A stretch of DNA of 64,000 nucleotides from Saprospiraceae bacterium (GTDB lineage Bacteria > Bacteroidota > Bacteroidia > Chitinophagales > Saprospiraceae): NCBI GenBank assembly GCA_016715405.1, contig JADKAE010000002.1:434001-498000 (forward strand), given 5' to 3'. The position numbers and the translations under genes were made by a program. Under the pieces are notes generated by a model that was given only the letters and a program-made list of their open reading frames with translations, searched no databases and was not told the origin of the DNA. Shown here in pieces: positions 48,560 through 58,737 of the stretch. Position 1 is the stretch's first letter, and each line of letters starts with the position of its first letter.

Positions 48560-49726
48560 ATGAGAATTAGAGCATTCCTAACCTTGTTTTTTGTCGCTTC
48601 CAGCCTGGGGATTTTGCCCAGGGTATCGATTTTTCCACGGCACCTGGCAGGAAGCCATCGCGGAAGCAAAAAACAGGATAAAATAATTTTTGTTGACGCT
48701 TATGCCGTATGGTGCGGCCCATGTAAACGCATGGCCAGCGAAGTGTTCACCAAGGAAGAAGTGGGCCAGTTTTATAACGCCAATTTCGTCAACGTCAAAC
48801 TGGATATGGAAAAAGGCGAAGGCCTGGAATTTCGCAAAAAATACCCCGTCTCTGCTTTCCCTACCTTGTTTTATATCGACTACAACGGCGAAGTGGTGAC
48901 GCAAGTGCGCGGCGCGCAGGATGCCGGCGGCTTTATCAACCTCGGCAAGCAAGCCCTTGGCAAAGTAGACCGAAGCGTGGGTTATACCGCCGAATACGAC
49001 AAAGGTAGCCGCGATCCCGAATTGATGATCAACTACGTGCGCGCCCTCAATAAAGCCGGCAAGCCGAGCATGAAGATCGCCAACGAGTATCTTCGTTCGC
49101 AAAAAGACCTCACCACCGAGCATAACTTGCGCTTTATATTGGTTGCCGCCGCTGAAGCCGATTCCAAAGCCTTCGACCTGCTCGTAGAACACCGCGCTAA
49201 AATTGCCGCGCTCACCTCGGAAAAAGCTGTGACAGACCAGATACAAGCTGCCTGCGAAAAAACGGTAAAAAAAGCAACCGACTTCCAAAACCGCGAATTG
49301 CTGGCGGAAGCGCAAATGAAAATGAAAAAACACAACCCGGCTGCAGCAGAACTTTTTATCGCAAAAAGCGAAATGGACTACGCTATGGCTTTGCGCGACG
49401 CCAAAGCGTATACGCAAGCAGCTAAAGAATTTATTAAAAAAACGACCGAGAACCGCTCAGCCGAACAATACCGCATAGCCAATACCATCGCCAATACTTT
49501 CCGTGACGACGAAAAAGCAATGAAAGCCGCAGAAGAATTTGCACACGATGCCACTAAAGACGGCGGCACTTACGAGCACTATTTTGCTTACGCCAATATT
49601 CTTTTTATGAACGAAAAGGAAAACGACGCGCTAAAAGCAGCCAACAAAGCGCTCGAACTGGCCAAAGCAAAAAATCCGTCAGCCGTGCGCATGGTCGAAT
49701 CGCTCATTCAACGCATACAAGGATAA
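48560..49726 (+). CDS. Secreted thioredoxin-fold protein, copy 1 (garbled N-terminus)
   Basis: About 389 residues. The signal peptide (MRIRAFLTLFFVASSLGIL) is followed by ~15 residues read in the wrong frame. Three lost bases (48617 G, ~48636 T, ~48670 A) cancel out; after repair it reads QGIDFFHGTWQEAIAEAKKQ. The thioredoxin domain has DAYAVWCGPCKRMASEVF and a cis-proline loop VSAFPTLF. The C-terminal ~230 residues are helical (TPR-like). It is paralogous to the next gene and acts in the periplasm as a disulfide or folding factor, by inference. Confidence 0.85.
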   Translation: MRIRAFLTLFFVASSLGILPRVSIFPRHLAGSHRGSKKQDKIIFVDAYAVWCGPCKRMASEVFTKEEVGQFYNANFVNVKLDMEKGEGLEFRKKYPVSAFPTLFYIDYNGEVVTQVRGAQDAGGFINLGKQALGKVDRSVGYTAEYDKGSRDPELMINYVRALNKAGKPSMKIANEYLRSQKDLTTEHNLRFILVAAAEADSKAFDLLVEHRAKIAALTSEKAVTDQIQAACEKTVKKATDFQNRELLAEAQMKMKKHNPAAAELFIAKSEMDYAMALRDAKAYTQAAKEFIKKTTENRSAEQYRIANTIANTFRDDEKAMKAAEEFAHDATKDGGTYEHYFAYANILFMNEKENDALKAANKALELAKAKNPSAVRMVESLIQRIQG

Positions 49727-49764
49727 ACTGATTTATCATCCCATTCAATTTAATGACTTTATTC

Positions 49765-50930
49765 ATGAAAAAAACTTATGTAACGCTGTCGTTGCTGCTC
49801 CTGTGCGGCGCGCTTATGGCGCAAGGCGGCATCAAATTTAACGAAGGCCAATGGAACGATCTGCTGGCTAAAGCCAAAGCGCAAAACGCACTCATATTTG
49901 TAGATGCCTACACCACCTGGTGTGGCCCCTGCAAGATGATGGCAAGCCAGGTGTTTACGCAAAAGGAAGTAGGCGATTTCTACAACTCAAAATTTATAAA
50001 CGCCAAAATCGACATGGAGAAGGGCGAAGGCATCGAGCTGGCCCAACGTTATAATGTACAAGCGTATCCTACTTTCCTGTTTGTGGATGGCGACGGCAAC
50101 ATCGCTCACCGCGCCGTCGGCTACAAGCTGGCAGATGAATTCCTCGAACTGGGCAAGGTAGCCCTGGATTCCGAAAAACGCCTCGGCGGACTCGTCGCCC
50201 GCTACGACGGCGGCAACCGCGATCCGCAATTCCTCTACGACCTCGCTATGGCGCGTTATGAAGCAATGGACGGCGGCCACATGCCCGTGGCAGAAGAATA
50301 CCTGGCTACGCAGTCAGACTGGAGTACGCCCCAGAATATGGAGCTGATCTATTATATCGTCGACAATCCCGACTCTAAGCTGTTTGACTATATGGTGAAA
50401 AACCGTGCCGCTTTTGAAGTAAAATTCGGAGAGGATGCCATCATCGATCGCGTCCAGCAATTGATTATGCAAAAGGCTTTCGCCAATGGCAATGAAGGCG
50501 AATCGGCACTCGACGAGGTGGATAAAATGTACGCCAAAGTATACCCCGAACAGGCTGCCCGCCTCAGCGCCAACTTCCGCATGAGCTACTACAATATGCT
50601 CGGCGATGTGAATAATTTTGCCAAATCAGCGGTGGATTATTTCGACAAATATCCTCCGACGATTTCAACGAACTCAATAATGTGGCCTGGACTTTCTACG
50701 AAAGCATCCAGGATAAGGACATGCTCAAGAAGGCGCTCGGCTGGGCCAAACGCTCAATTGAACTCGAAAGCCAGTATTTTAACAACGATACGCTCGCCGC
50801 CCTCTATTTTAAGCTCGGCGAAAAGAAAAAAGGCAAAAAGGCCGCTAAAACAGCCATCGAGATCGCTAAGAAAAATGGCGAAGACTATAGCGGCACCACC
50901 CAGCTGTTGGAGCAGTGGAATGCCAATTAA
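49765..50930 (+). CDS. Secreted thioredoxin-fold protein, copy 2 (frameshifted)
   Basis: Same layout as the previous gene: signal peptide MKKTYVTLSLLLLCGALMAQ, then FNEGQWNDLLAKAKAQNALI, thioredoxin site DAYTTWCGPCKMMASQVF, and a helical C-terminus. A T lost near 50652 changes frame; the true end (DDFNELNNVAWTFYES to LLEQWNAN) follows. The last helices are a TPR (LAALYFKLGEKKKGKKA). Tandem duplication with copy 1 is likely, 38 bp apart. Confidence 0.87.
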
Positions 50931-50937
50931 TAAAAAT

Positions 50938-51047
50938 GTTGTCGGTTGTCGGTTGTCCGTTATCCGTTCTTTATGCTTCTAAATAAATATTGAACAGAAA
51001 ACAAATAACAGAGAACCGACAACAGAGAACAGAAAACAGAAAACAAC
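50938..51047. repeat. Heptamer array with facing arms (words AACCGAC, AACAGAG, AACAGAA)
   Basis: GTTGTCG, GTTGTCG, GTTGTCC, GTTATCC, GTT on the left; AACAGAA, AACAAAT, AACAGAG, AACCGAC, AACAGAG, AACAGAA, AACAGAA on the right. It spans the entire gap to the DUF2911 start codon. Confidence 0.92.
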
Positions 51048-51048
51048 C

Positions 51049-51912
51049 ATGAAATCAACCTTAACAATCCTATTGACCTTCATCGTAGCTGCCTCCCTGC
51101 AGGCACAGCTCGAATTACCGGCGAAAAGCCCGAAAGCAAGTGTATCTTACCGCGTAGGACTCACCGACGTAACGGTTACCTACTCAAGCCCTGCCGTCAG
51201 AGGCCGCAAAATATGGGGCGAGGTAGTACCCTACGACAAATTGTGGCGCGCAGGCGCTAACCAGGCCACGACTATCGAGTTCAGCACCGACGTGAAAATT
51301 GACGGCAAAGACTTGCCTAAAGGCAAATACGCGTTGTTCCTCATCCCCAAGGAAGGCGATACCTGGACGGCGATACTTAACACGGTTACCGACCAGTGGG
51401 GCGGCTACAACTACGACCAGTCGAAAGACGCCCTCCGGGCGGAAGTGCAGACCAAAACCGTCGTGCAAGAAGAAGAGCACCTGCAGTACACGATCGAAAA
51501 CCAGGGCATCGACCGCGGTTATATTCGCCTGGCATGGGATAAGAAACGCATCTACCTGCCTTTCTCTGCCGATGTGATGAAGTTTTCGATGACTAATATT
51601 GAAAATGCGCTGATGACAGCCCCCGCCGCCGATAAGTGGTGGATACACGCCGAAGCCGCCGAGTTCATCGCTGAAAACGACGGCGACCTCAACCTGGCCC
51701 TCCAACATGCCGACGAAAGCGCTGCCCTGCGCGTCGATGTGTGGAACTGGTGGGTGAAGGCCCGCGTACAAGCCAAACGCGGCGACTACAGAGCAGCCCT
51801 GGCTACCGCCCAGAAATTGGTGGAATTGAGCAAAACCAACGACGAATACAAGTACTACCCCGAAATCAAAGCCGAAGTAGAGAAGGCTATGGCGGAGTGG
51901 AAGAAGATGTGA
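51049..51912 (+). CDS. DUF2911-domain secreted protein
   Basis: 287 residues; signal peptide MKSTLTILLTFIVAASLQAQ. The DUF2911 domain (residues ~30-165) has VTYSSPAVRGRKIWGEVVPY, WRAGANQATTIEFSTDV, LPKGKYALFLIPKEGD and WGGYNYDQSKDALR. A TPR-like C-terminus follows (KARVQAKRGDYRAALATAQK). Common in Bacteroidota; function unknown. Envelope location expected. Confidence 0.92.
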   Translation: MKSTLTILLTFIVAASLQAQLELPAKSPKASVSYRVGLTDVTVTYSSPAVRGRKIWGEVVPYDKLWRAGANQATTIEFSTDVKIDGKDLPKGKYALFLIPKEGDTWTAILNTVTDQWGGYNYDQSKDALRAEVQTKTVVQEEEHLQYTIENQGIDRGYIRLAWDKKRIYLPFSADVMKFSMTNIENALMTAPAADKWWIHAEAAEFIAENDGDLNLALQHADESAALRVDVWNWWVKARVQAKRGDYRAALATAQKLVELSKTNDEYKYYPEIKAEVEKAMAEWKKM

Positions 51913-51984
51913 TCAGTGAACAGTGAACTGTGAACTGTGAACTGCTCTTTGATCGGTTCACAGTTCACTGTTCACTGTTCACTA
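51913..51984. repeat. Heptamer array with facing inverted arm (word AACTGTG)
   Basis: AGTGAAC, AGTGAAC, TGTGAAC, TGTGAAC on the left; GTTCACA, GTTCACT, GTTCACT, GTTCACT on the right. It lies between convergent genes and encodes the last residues and stop of the serine hydrolase gene. Same word as 39887-39955. Confidence 0.92.
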
Positions 51985-53205
51985 TCCTAAATTTTTCCAG
52001 ATTCGGCTTCACTTTCCTGGGCCGCTGGAGTTCATAGTCGTAGATCAGCTTGCCCAATTGGCTGAAAAAAGGGAGCCCAATCTCGTCGTATTCGTAAAGC
52101 CCATCGTTGTATACCTGATCGGCATTAACATGAATTGTGCCTGATAAGAAAAACTCCACACCGCGCTCCAGGTCGACGATATAGGCGATATCAGTTAAAA
52201 ATCCGTAAGACCATCCCACTTTATTAAATATGCGCACCCCTGGAATAGGGGCCTGTGTGCTGTCGCCGTACATCCAGAATTTGACATAATTGTCGGCCTG
52301 GTGATATGAGGGGTGGCGACTTTCGCGCGGCCACATCGACATACACTGATATAGGTAACGGTAGTCGTCTTCGGTAAGGTTAAAACGTTGTGCGGGCGGC
52401 GTAACTTCGGGGAAGATCACTGCTTTGAGAATATCGTGCAGGTTTTGCAGCGACATATAATTTTGTTGCCAAAATCGAAGGCGCCTTCCACTCGTTTGTC
52501 CTGGTTGTCGAGGTAGGCGATGCCGCGTTGCTCGGCGCTGAGGCCCAGGTTGGGCGGCATGAGGTTGCTGTATACTTCTCCCTGGTAGTAAAAGACGGTA
52601 TCATATCGATATAAAGTAATGGGATTTGTATAGCGGTTGGTTTCGTCGTCGAATGCCGGATTGGCCAGGCGGCGCAAAATGCGCGTATCGCGGTAGCCTT
52701 TTTCCCAGAGTTTTTCGTTAAAATAAGCTTGTCCCAGCCATTCGTAGAGGCGGTTGAAGGCGTCGTTGTCGCTCACCACAAAAATCTTTTTGGCATAATG
52801 CGCCAGCGAGGGCAAGTCGTTGGCCGATGTGGTATCGGTCACCACCGGTGTTTGTGGCGGGGTCACGGCGCCGATACGCATGGGGGTAAACTTGTCGAGT
52901 CCCCGGATACGCAGGTCGTTGAGTTTTTCAAGAGCCAGGAAAGCCGCCGGCATTTTGACCGTGCTGGCGGGGTAGAAATAGCGTTTGGGGCCGACACCCC
53001 AGCGATAAGAAGTAAAAGTGGGATAGTTATTCGCGTCGCGGTCTATTTGGGTATAAATGACTTGTATGTCGTATTTGGCGGGGTCGGCGGCCCAGTCACC
53101 GAGGTTGGCTTTGTGTTGATTAATCAGTTGGCTTAAGAAGTCGGTTTCTTGCCCGGTTGCGGACAGGGAAAGCAGTAGGATTAGGTGGAGATAGAGGAAT
53201 CTCAT
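51965..53205 (-). CDS. Beta-lactamase-like (class A fold) serine hydrolase (frameshifted)
   Basis: Signal peptide (MRFLYLHLILLLSLSATG), then a class A beta-lactamase/DD-peptidase-type domain: ASTVKMPA (SxxK serine and lysine), VSDNDAFNRLYEW (SDN), and in the last third FNKVGWSYGF, a KVG in place of KTG. An A lost near 52455 splits the gene (DFGNKN, then MSLQNLHDIL). Repaired ~413 residues. Activity against beta-lactams is not implied; cell-wall or peptide hydrolysis is equally possible. Confidence 0.82.
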
Positions 53206-53211
53206 AGCTGG

Positions 53212-53282
53212 ACTGTTGGACTATTGGACTATTGGACTCTGAGGCTAATAGTCTCAAAGTCCAATAGTCTGACAGTCTGATC
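53212..53282. repeat. Octamer array with facing inverted arm (word GGACTATT)
   Basis: GGACTGTT, GGACTATT, GGACTATT, GGACTCTG on the left; AATAGTCTC, AAAGTCC, AATAGTCTGACAGTCTG on the right. It fills the gap between rny and the serine hydrolase gene. Related in sequence to the array inside the gene at 1901-2068. Confidence 0.88.
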
Positions 53283-53292
53283 TAAAGATCAC

Positions 53293-54973
53293 TTATCGTG
53301 CAAACGACACCGCGCGTTTTTCGCGGATGACCGTCACCTTGATCTGGCCGGGATATTGCATTTCCTCCTGGATCTTCTGCGAGATCATAAACGCGAGATC
53401 GTCGGCAAATTGGTCGGTGACCTTTTCTGCTTCTACGATCACGCGGAGTTCGCGGCCGGCTTGCATAGCGTAGGCTTTTTGAACGCCGTCGTAAGCCATT
53501 GCCAATTCTTCGAGTTCGCCGATGCGCTTGAGGTAGCTTTCCAGGATTTCGCGGCGGGCGCCGGGGCGGGCGCCGGATATGGCATCGCAAGCCTGGATAA
53601 TCGGCGAGATAATATTATTCATCTCGATCTCGTCGTGGTGGGCGCCTACGGCGTTGCACACCACGGGTGTTCTTTATATTTTTCGCACAGCTTCATACCG
53701 AGGATAGCGTGCGACAATTCGCTTTCTTCTTCTGCCACCTTGCCGATATCGTGGAGCAGGCCGGCGCGTTTGGCCAGCTTAACCTGCTTGGGATTGAGCC
53801 CCAATTCGGCGGCCATAATGGCGCAGAGGTTGGCGGTTTCGATAGAGTGCTTGAGCAGGTTTTGTCCGTAGGATGAGCGGAAGCGCATGCGGCCCACCAT
53901 CTTCACGAGGTAGGGATCGAGGCCGTGGAGGTCGAGGTCGATCACCGTGCGTTCGCGGATTTCCACGATTTGCTCTTCGAGTTGTTTGCGCGTCTTGGCC
54001 ACCACTTCTTCGATACGTGCGGGGTGGATGCGTCCGTCGGCTACCAGTTTCTTCAGGGCCAGGCGGGCGATTTCGCGGCGGATGGGGTCGAAGCTGGAAA
54101 TTACGATTGCTTCGGGGGTATCGTCCACGATAATTTCGGCGCCGGTAGCGGCTTCGAGGGCGCGGATATTGCGGCCTTCGCGGCCGATGATTTGGCCTTT
54201 AAGATCATCGGAATCGAGGTTGAACACTGACACCGTATTTTCGATCGTATATTCGGCGCACATGCGCTGGATCGTCTGGATGACGATCTTTTTGGCTTCC
54301 TTATTGGCGGTCACTTTGGCTTGTTCAACCGATTCCTTCACGATAGCCATCGCGTCGGTTTCGGCTTTGGCGCGAACGGCCTCGATGAGGAGGTCCTTAG
54401 CTTCGTGTTCGCTCAGCTTGGCGATACTTTCCAATTCCTTGATGCGCATCTCGTTGGCGGCTTCGAGTTCTTCGCGTTTTTTGGCCAACACCTTGAGTTG
54501 CATATCGAGGTTTTCGCGGATCGCTTTCAGGTCGGCCTCTTTTTGTTCCAGATCGAGGCGTTGGGTTTCGTACGATTTGATACGTTCTTCAAACTTCTCT
54601 TCCTTTTGCCGGAGTTCGCCTTCCAGTGCTTTGACCTCCATCTCGCGGTCTTTCATTATCACCACGTGTTGGGATTTTTCGCTGTCGAACTCTGAGCGCA
54701 TCTTATTGAAGCGTTCTTTGGCTTCCTGAATTTTGCGCTGTTTGATCTTTTCGTTTTCGATCTCGGCCTGCGAGACCATCTTCTCTGCTTTGGTTTCAGC
54801 TTCGTCGACGATTCTTTTGGCCGTCAGACGGGCTTCTTTTACTTGTTGGTCAGCTTGAGAGTTGAATTCTTCTACCTTTTGCTGCTTGGCTTTTTGACAG
54901 CCGCCCGCAAAATCAGAAAACCGACCACGGCTCCGATTGCGAGCCCTATGGCGATTCCGATTCCGATATCCAT
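53293..54973 (-). CDS. rny: Ribonuclease Y (two frameshifts)
   Basis: Start ATG 54973: one glycine-rich membrane helix (IGIAIGLAIGAVVGFLILRA), then a long coiled coil, a KH domain (GQIIGREGRNIRALEAATGA) and an HD domain (RAGLLHDIGKVAEEESELSH, then HHDEIEMNNIISPIIQACDA). A G is lost near 54893 and a C near 53660; both interrupt clear family sequence. It is a membrane-anchored endoribonuclease that starts mRNA decay. It follows zapA on the same strand, as is common in Bacteroidota. Confidence 0.94.
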
Positions 54974-55057
54974 AAGTTCAGGTTTTTGAAGTAAAATAAA
55001 GTACCTCCGCAGCCATTTACTGCGGGGTTAAAAAACGGAATCAACGCAAAGGGTGGG

Positions 55058-55356
55058 TTACTGCAACAACTTGTCTATCAACGCGTCGAGTTCGTGAGTT
55101 TATCGGCAACGGCAGGATCTTCGGTAGCCGGCAGGGCCTGTTGTGTTTTGTGTAAATCTACCGCATATGTGAGGAGCGCCATGGAAAGACAATCTTGTTT
55201 GTCTTTATTGGCATAAGTCAACTGAAACCGATTAATCTTATCGTTGACCTCCTTGACAATTCTGCGGATAACAGGCTCGTCAGTTTCCTTTATTTTCAAA
55301 GGATACGGCCTTCCGGCTATCAACACGGTAATGCTTTTCGTATCCTGTGTTTCCAT
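55058..55356 (-). CDS. zapA: Cell division protein ZapA (frameshifted 3' end)
   Basis: The domain ITVLIAGRPYPLKIKETDEP followed by IVKEVNDKINRFQLTYANKD is typical of ZapA, which bundles FtsZ filaments. The unrepaired frame stops at 55078. One lost base near 55094 restores the coiled-coil end KLTELDALIDKLLQ with stop at 55058. It lies between a small coiled-coil gene and rny. Confidence 0.88.
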
Positions 55357-55362
55357 GCACTA

Positions 55363-55659
55363 TTAATAATTGTGCAACCACTCAATACATTTATCAATTT
55401 CCCGGATGTATTGATCCAGTTGTTGCCTGAGTTGTTGGGCTTGCTCGGAATCGTTGCCTTTCGGCTGTTCGAGCACCCCGTGCGTTTTTTCCAATTTATC
55501 TTTCAGAACCCCCACCGCGCCGCGTTGTTTGTCGAGCTCGGCTTTAAGGTGTTCGTTTTCTTCTTTCAATTCAGCGTTTTCCAGCCGCAGCCGCTCCAGT
55601 TTGAGCAGCAACTGCCGCGCCTTGAGTTCAATTTGGTCGAGTTGGTCAATAACGTTCAT
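55363..55659 (-). CDS. Small coiled-coil protein next to zapA
   Basis: 98 residues, nearly all coiled coil with Leu/Glu heptads (LKLERLRLENAELKEENEHL). ATG 55659 (MNVIDQLDQIE) is preferred. It ends 6 bp before the zapA start. Position and structure resemble ZapB-like division factors, but homology is not shown. Confidence 0.65.
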   Translation of the reverse strand: MNVIDQLDQIELKARQLLLKLERLRLENAELKEENEHLKAELDKQRGAVGVLKDKLEKTHGVLEQPKGNDSEQAQQLRQQLDQYIREIDKCIEWLHNY

Positions 55660-55710
55660 GGGAGCGAGATACATTTTTTTTCGCTTGCCGCAAAGCGGTG
55701 CGCTTTTTGA

Positions 55711-58155
55711 TTAACGCCTGATGTGTGCACTTAGTTGTGTTTCAAAAGCGCCAATCATTTGCTCAACCACCTGGTCTACTTCTTTATCCTGGAGCGTTTT
55801 CTCCGGGTCTTCGAAGACAAAGCTGACGGCGTAGGATTTTTGCCGGCGCCGAGCTGTGCTTCGTTAACGTAGACGTCAAAAAGGTTAGTGTCTTTCAACC
55901 ATTTTTTGCCGGCCTTTGCAGCAATTGCCGCAATATCGCTAAATCTTACCGAATTTTCAACAACTAAGGCCAAATCTCTTCGCATAGAAGGGAAGCGGCT
56001 CACTTCCTGGTAGCTCACGCGGTTTTTGGCAAGGCTCTTGAGCAGGTTGTCCCAGCGCAGGTCGGCCATACACACCTGCCCCCGCACGTCCATTTTTTTG
56101 GCCACTTTAGCCGATACCTGTCCCAACTCGACCAGCACCTGCTCACCGCGGTGGTAGCGTACGCCGTAGGAAAAAATATCGTCTTTAATGGTGGTTTCCT
56201 GATATTGGGTAACGCCCATTTTATTCAAAACCAGTTTGACAAAAGCCTTGAGGTGATAGAAATTCACCAGCGCTTTGTCTTTGTTGAGCCAGCTTTCGGG
56301 CCAGCGTTGTCCGGCCAGCAGGAGCGACAAGTGTGCGGTTTCCTCAATAGCGCCGTCTTTGTGGCGGTAGGTTTTTCCAAATTCGAACAACTTGAGGTTG
56401 AGCTGCTGCCGGTTCTGGTTGTGCACCACCGCCTCCAGTCCGCTCACTACCATCGTTGGCCGCATGATATTGAGGTGCACGTTGGAGGTATTGTTGATAA
56501 AGACCAGTGCTTCCTCGGGAATGCCGCCCACAATTTGCTTATAGATGCGCGCTTCCGACAGCGACATGGCCATCATTTCGTGGAAGCCGTTGGCCACCAG
56601 CAGGTCGGCGATCGTATTGCGCACCTGACTGGGATCGGGTTGCACCGAAGTGACCATGGCCATATTGATAATGCCGGGTTCGGGCACATTGTCGAAGCCG
56701 TAGACGCGTAGGATTTCCTCGATTACGTCGGCCTCGCGGATCACGTCGGCCTTGTTGGTCGGCACGGTCACCGTGAGCCGTCCGTCGGCTTCGCTCACGA
56801 TAGCCATATCGAGCGCGTCGAGTATGTTTTTCACCTTTTCGGGTGCTATTTGTATACCTATCAGCTTGTTGATATGGGCGTAGCTGAGTTCTACCTTCGC
56901 CGGTGCGATGGGTTTGGGGTAGATATCGACGATATCGGAGGCTATTTCGCCGCCGGCGAGTTCTTTGATGAGCAATACGGCGCGTTGCAGGGCATACAGT
57001 GAGATATTGGGGTCGCTGCCTTTTTCAAATACCTTGGCGGCATCGGTGCGCAGGTTGTGGCGCATGCTGCTGCGGCGAATCCAGCGCGGGTGGAAATGCG
57101 CCGATTCGAGAAAGATATTGACCGTGCTGTCTTTCACGCCCGAGCTGATACCCCCGAACACGCCGCCGATACACATGCCATTGGAGTTGCCGTCGCAGAT
57201 CATGAGGTCTTCGGCGCTCAGTGCGCGTTCTACCCCATCGAGGCTCAGGAATTTGCTTCCTTCGGGCAGCGTTTTTACGATGACCTTGCGGCCTGCGATT
57301 TCGTCGAGGTCGAAAGCGTGGAGGGGTTGCCCCAATTCGTGCAGCACAAAGTTGGTGGCGTCGACGATATTGTTGACAGGGCGTACACCCACGGCTTGCA
57401 GGCGTTGTTTGAGCCAGTCGGGCGATTCCTTGATGGTCACGCCTTTGAGAGACACCCCGCAATAACGGGGGCAAGCCTCGGTATTTTCCACGGTTACCTC
57501 CAGCGCCAGGGTGCGATTATCCACCTTAAAAGTCGACACATCGGGCAGGCGCAGTTCGCCGCTGTGGCCGTAATTGATGCGCAGGGCTGCGGCTACATCT
57601 CTGGCCACGCCGAGGTGGTTGGTAGCGTCGGAGCGGTTGGGCGTAAGGCCGATTTCGTATACGTAGTCGGTCTCCAGGGCGGAAATAATCGCGAGCCGGC
57701 AACCCTACCGTCGTATCGGCGGGCAGCACCATGATGCCGGCGTGGCTGTGGCCGATGCCTATTTCGTCTTCGGCGCAGATCATACCTTCGGAGTCTTCGC
57801 CGCGGATTTTACTTTTTTTAATTACAAAAGGTTCTCCTTCGATGGGATAAAGGGTGGTACCCACAGTGGCTACGATCACTTTTTGGCCTTTAGCCACGTT
57901 GGGAGCGCCGCACACCACCGACAACAACTCGCCTGTGCCCACATCTACTTTGGTCAGCGACAACTTATCGGCGTTGGGGTGTTTCTGGCAATCGGCCACC
58001 AGGCCCACCACCAGTCCTTCGAGGCCGCCGGGGATACTCTCCGTTTTTTCCATGCCTTCAACCTCTAAGCCCAGGCTGGTCAGCAGCGCCGACACTTCGT
58101 CGGGGGTTAGCGGAATATCCACGTAATTTTTCAGCCAGTTGAGAGAAACCTTCAT
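55711..58155 (-). CDS. pheT: Phenylalanine--tRNA ligase beta subunit (frameshifted)
   Basis: Repaired length ~814 residues. Order: N-terminal tRNA-binding OB domain (VADCQKHPNADKLSLTKVDV), B3/B4 editing domain, B5 (YAHINKLIGIQIAPEKVKN), catalytic-like B6-B7, and the C-terminal ferredoxin-fold anticodon-binding domain (RFPSMRRDLALVV, then QLGAGKKSYAVSFVFEDPEK). Shifts lie near 57690 (before ALETDYVYEIGL) and near 55843 (an A lost). The last ~45 codons, to TAA at 55711, are only recovered after repair. First gene of a cluster with the coiled-coil gene, zapA and rny. Confidence 0.95.
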
Positions 58156-58182
58156 TTTATCAATAGTTTAATACAACGGGCG

Positions 58183-58214
58183 CAAAGATAGTCAGATTTG
58201 ACAATTATCCGCAA
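58183..58214 (-). promoter_or_regulatory. Promoter of the pheT cluster
   Basis: On the minus strand TTG (58214-58212) and TATCTTTG (58190-58183) are 21 bp apart, matching the Bacteroidota -33/-7 pair. The ATG is 27 bp downstream. Confidence 0.65.
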
Positions 58215-58268
58215 CAGGGTATTGTTGTAGAATCGCCTATATTTGTCAGGCATAAAAACCCTTTACTT

Positions 58269-58737
58269 ATGCTGCACAATCAAATCAAACCCACCGACAT
58301 GTTTGCCTACCTGGCGCTCAGCCTGTCAATCATTTGGGCAAGCGCCTCAGGCGTTATTTATTTAAAAACGGACATCTTCCCTCAGAGGCTAAAGACCTGG
58401 CTGTGCTGGCTTTTATGATGGCCACGTGCCTGCTGGTGAGCTTGCTGAGTATCTTACTGCTGCGGGAAGTAAAATGGGGGCCCGTGGTGTGGCAAGTATT
58501 CCTGGCGCTTTTTGCCCTTGGCTGGATAGGCCTTTGGGTGGCGATGTATCTTATCGAGCAGCTCGGCCGGCATGAATTGCCCGCCCTTCTTTTACTTATG
58601 CTATCGGGTAGCATACTCTTTTGTTTGCTATCCTGTTTTTAGGCAATCGCGAAGTGCTCAAGCATTATGGCCGCCGGCAAAATTTGCAGGCAGAACTCAA
58701 CAACGACATCTTGGACGACTATGATAGCCGTTATTAA
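58269..58737 (+). CDS. Small inner-membrane protein of unknown function (frameshifted)
   Basis: Start ATG 58269 (MLHNQIKPTDMFAYLALSLS). Shifts near 58345 and 58622 join three frames into ~156 residues with four hydrophobic segments (for example ATCLLVSLLSILLL and WQVFLALFALGWIGLWVAMY) and a charged tail ELNNDILDDYDSRY. The stop at 58735-58737 overlaps the hisH start by 17 bp, so the two are probably co-expressed. A -7-like TATATTTG is at 58238-58245. No family recognised. Confidence 0.6.

Noticed and set aside
53212..53282. Insertion sequence between rny and the serine hydrolase
   Set aside because: No transposase and no target-site duplication visible; it is a word array.
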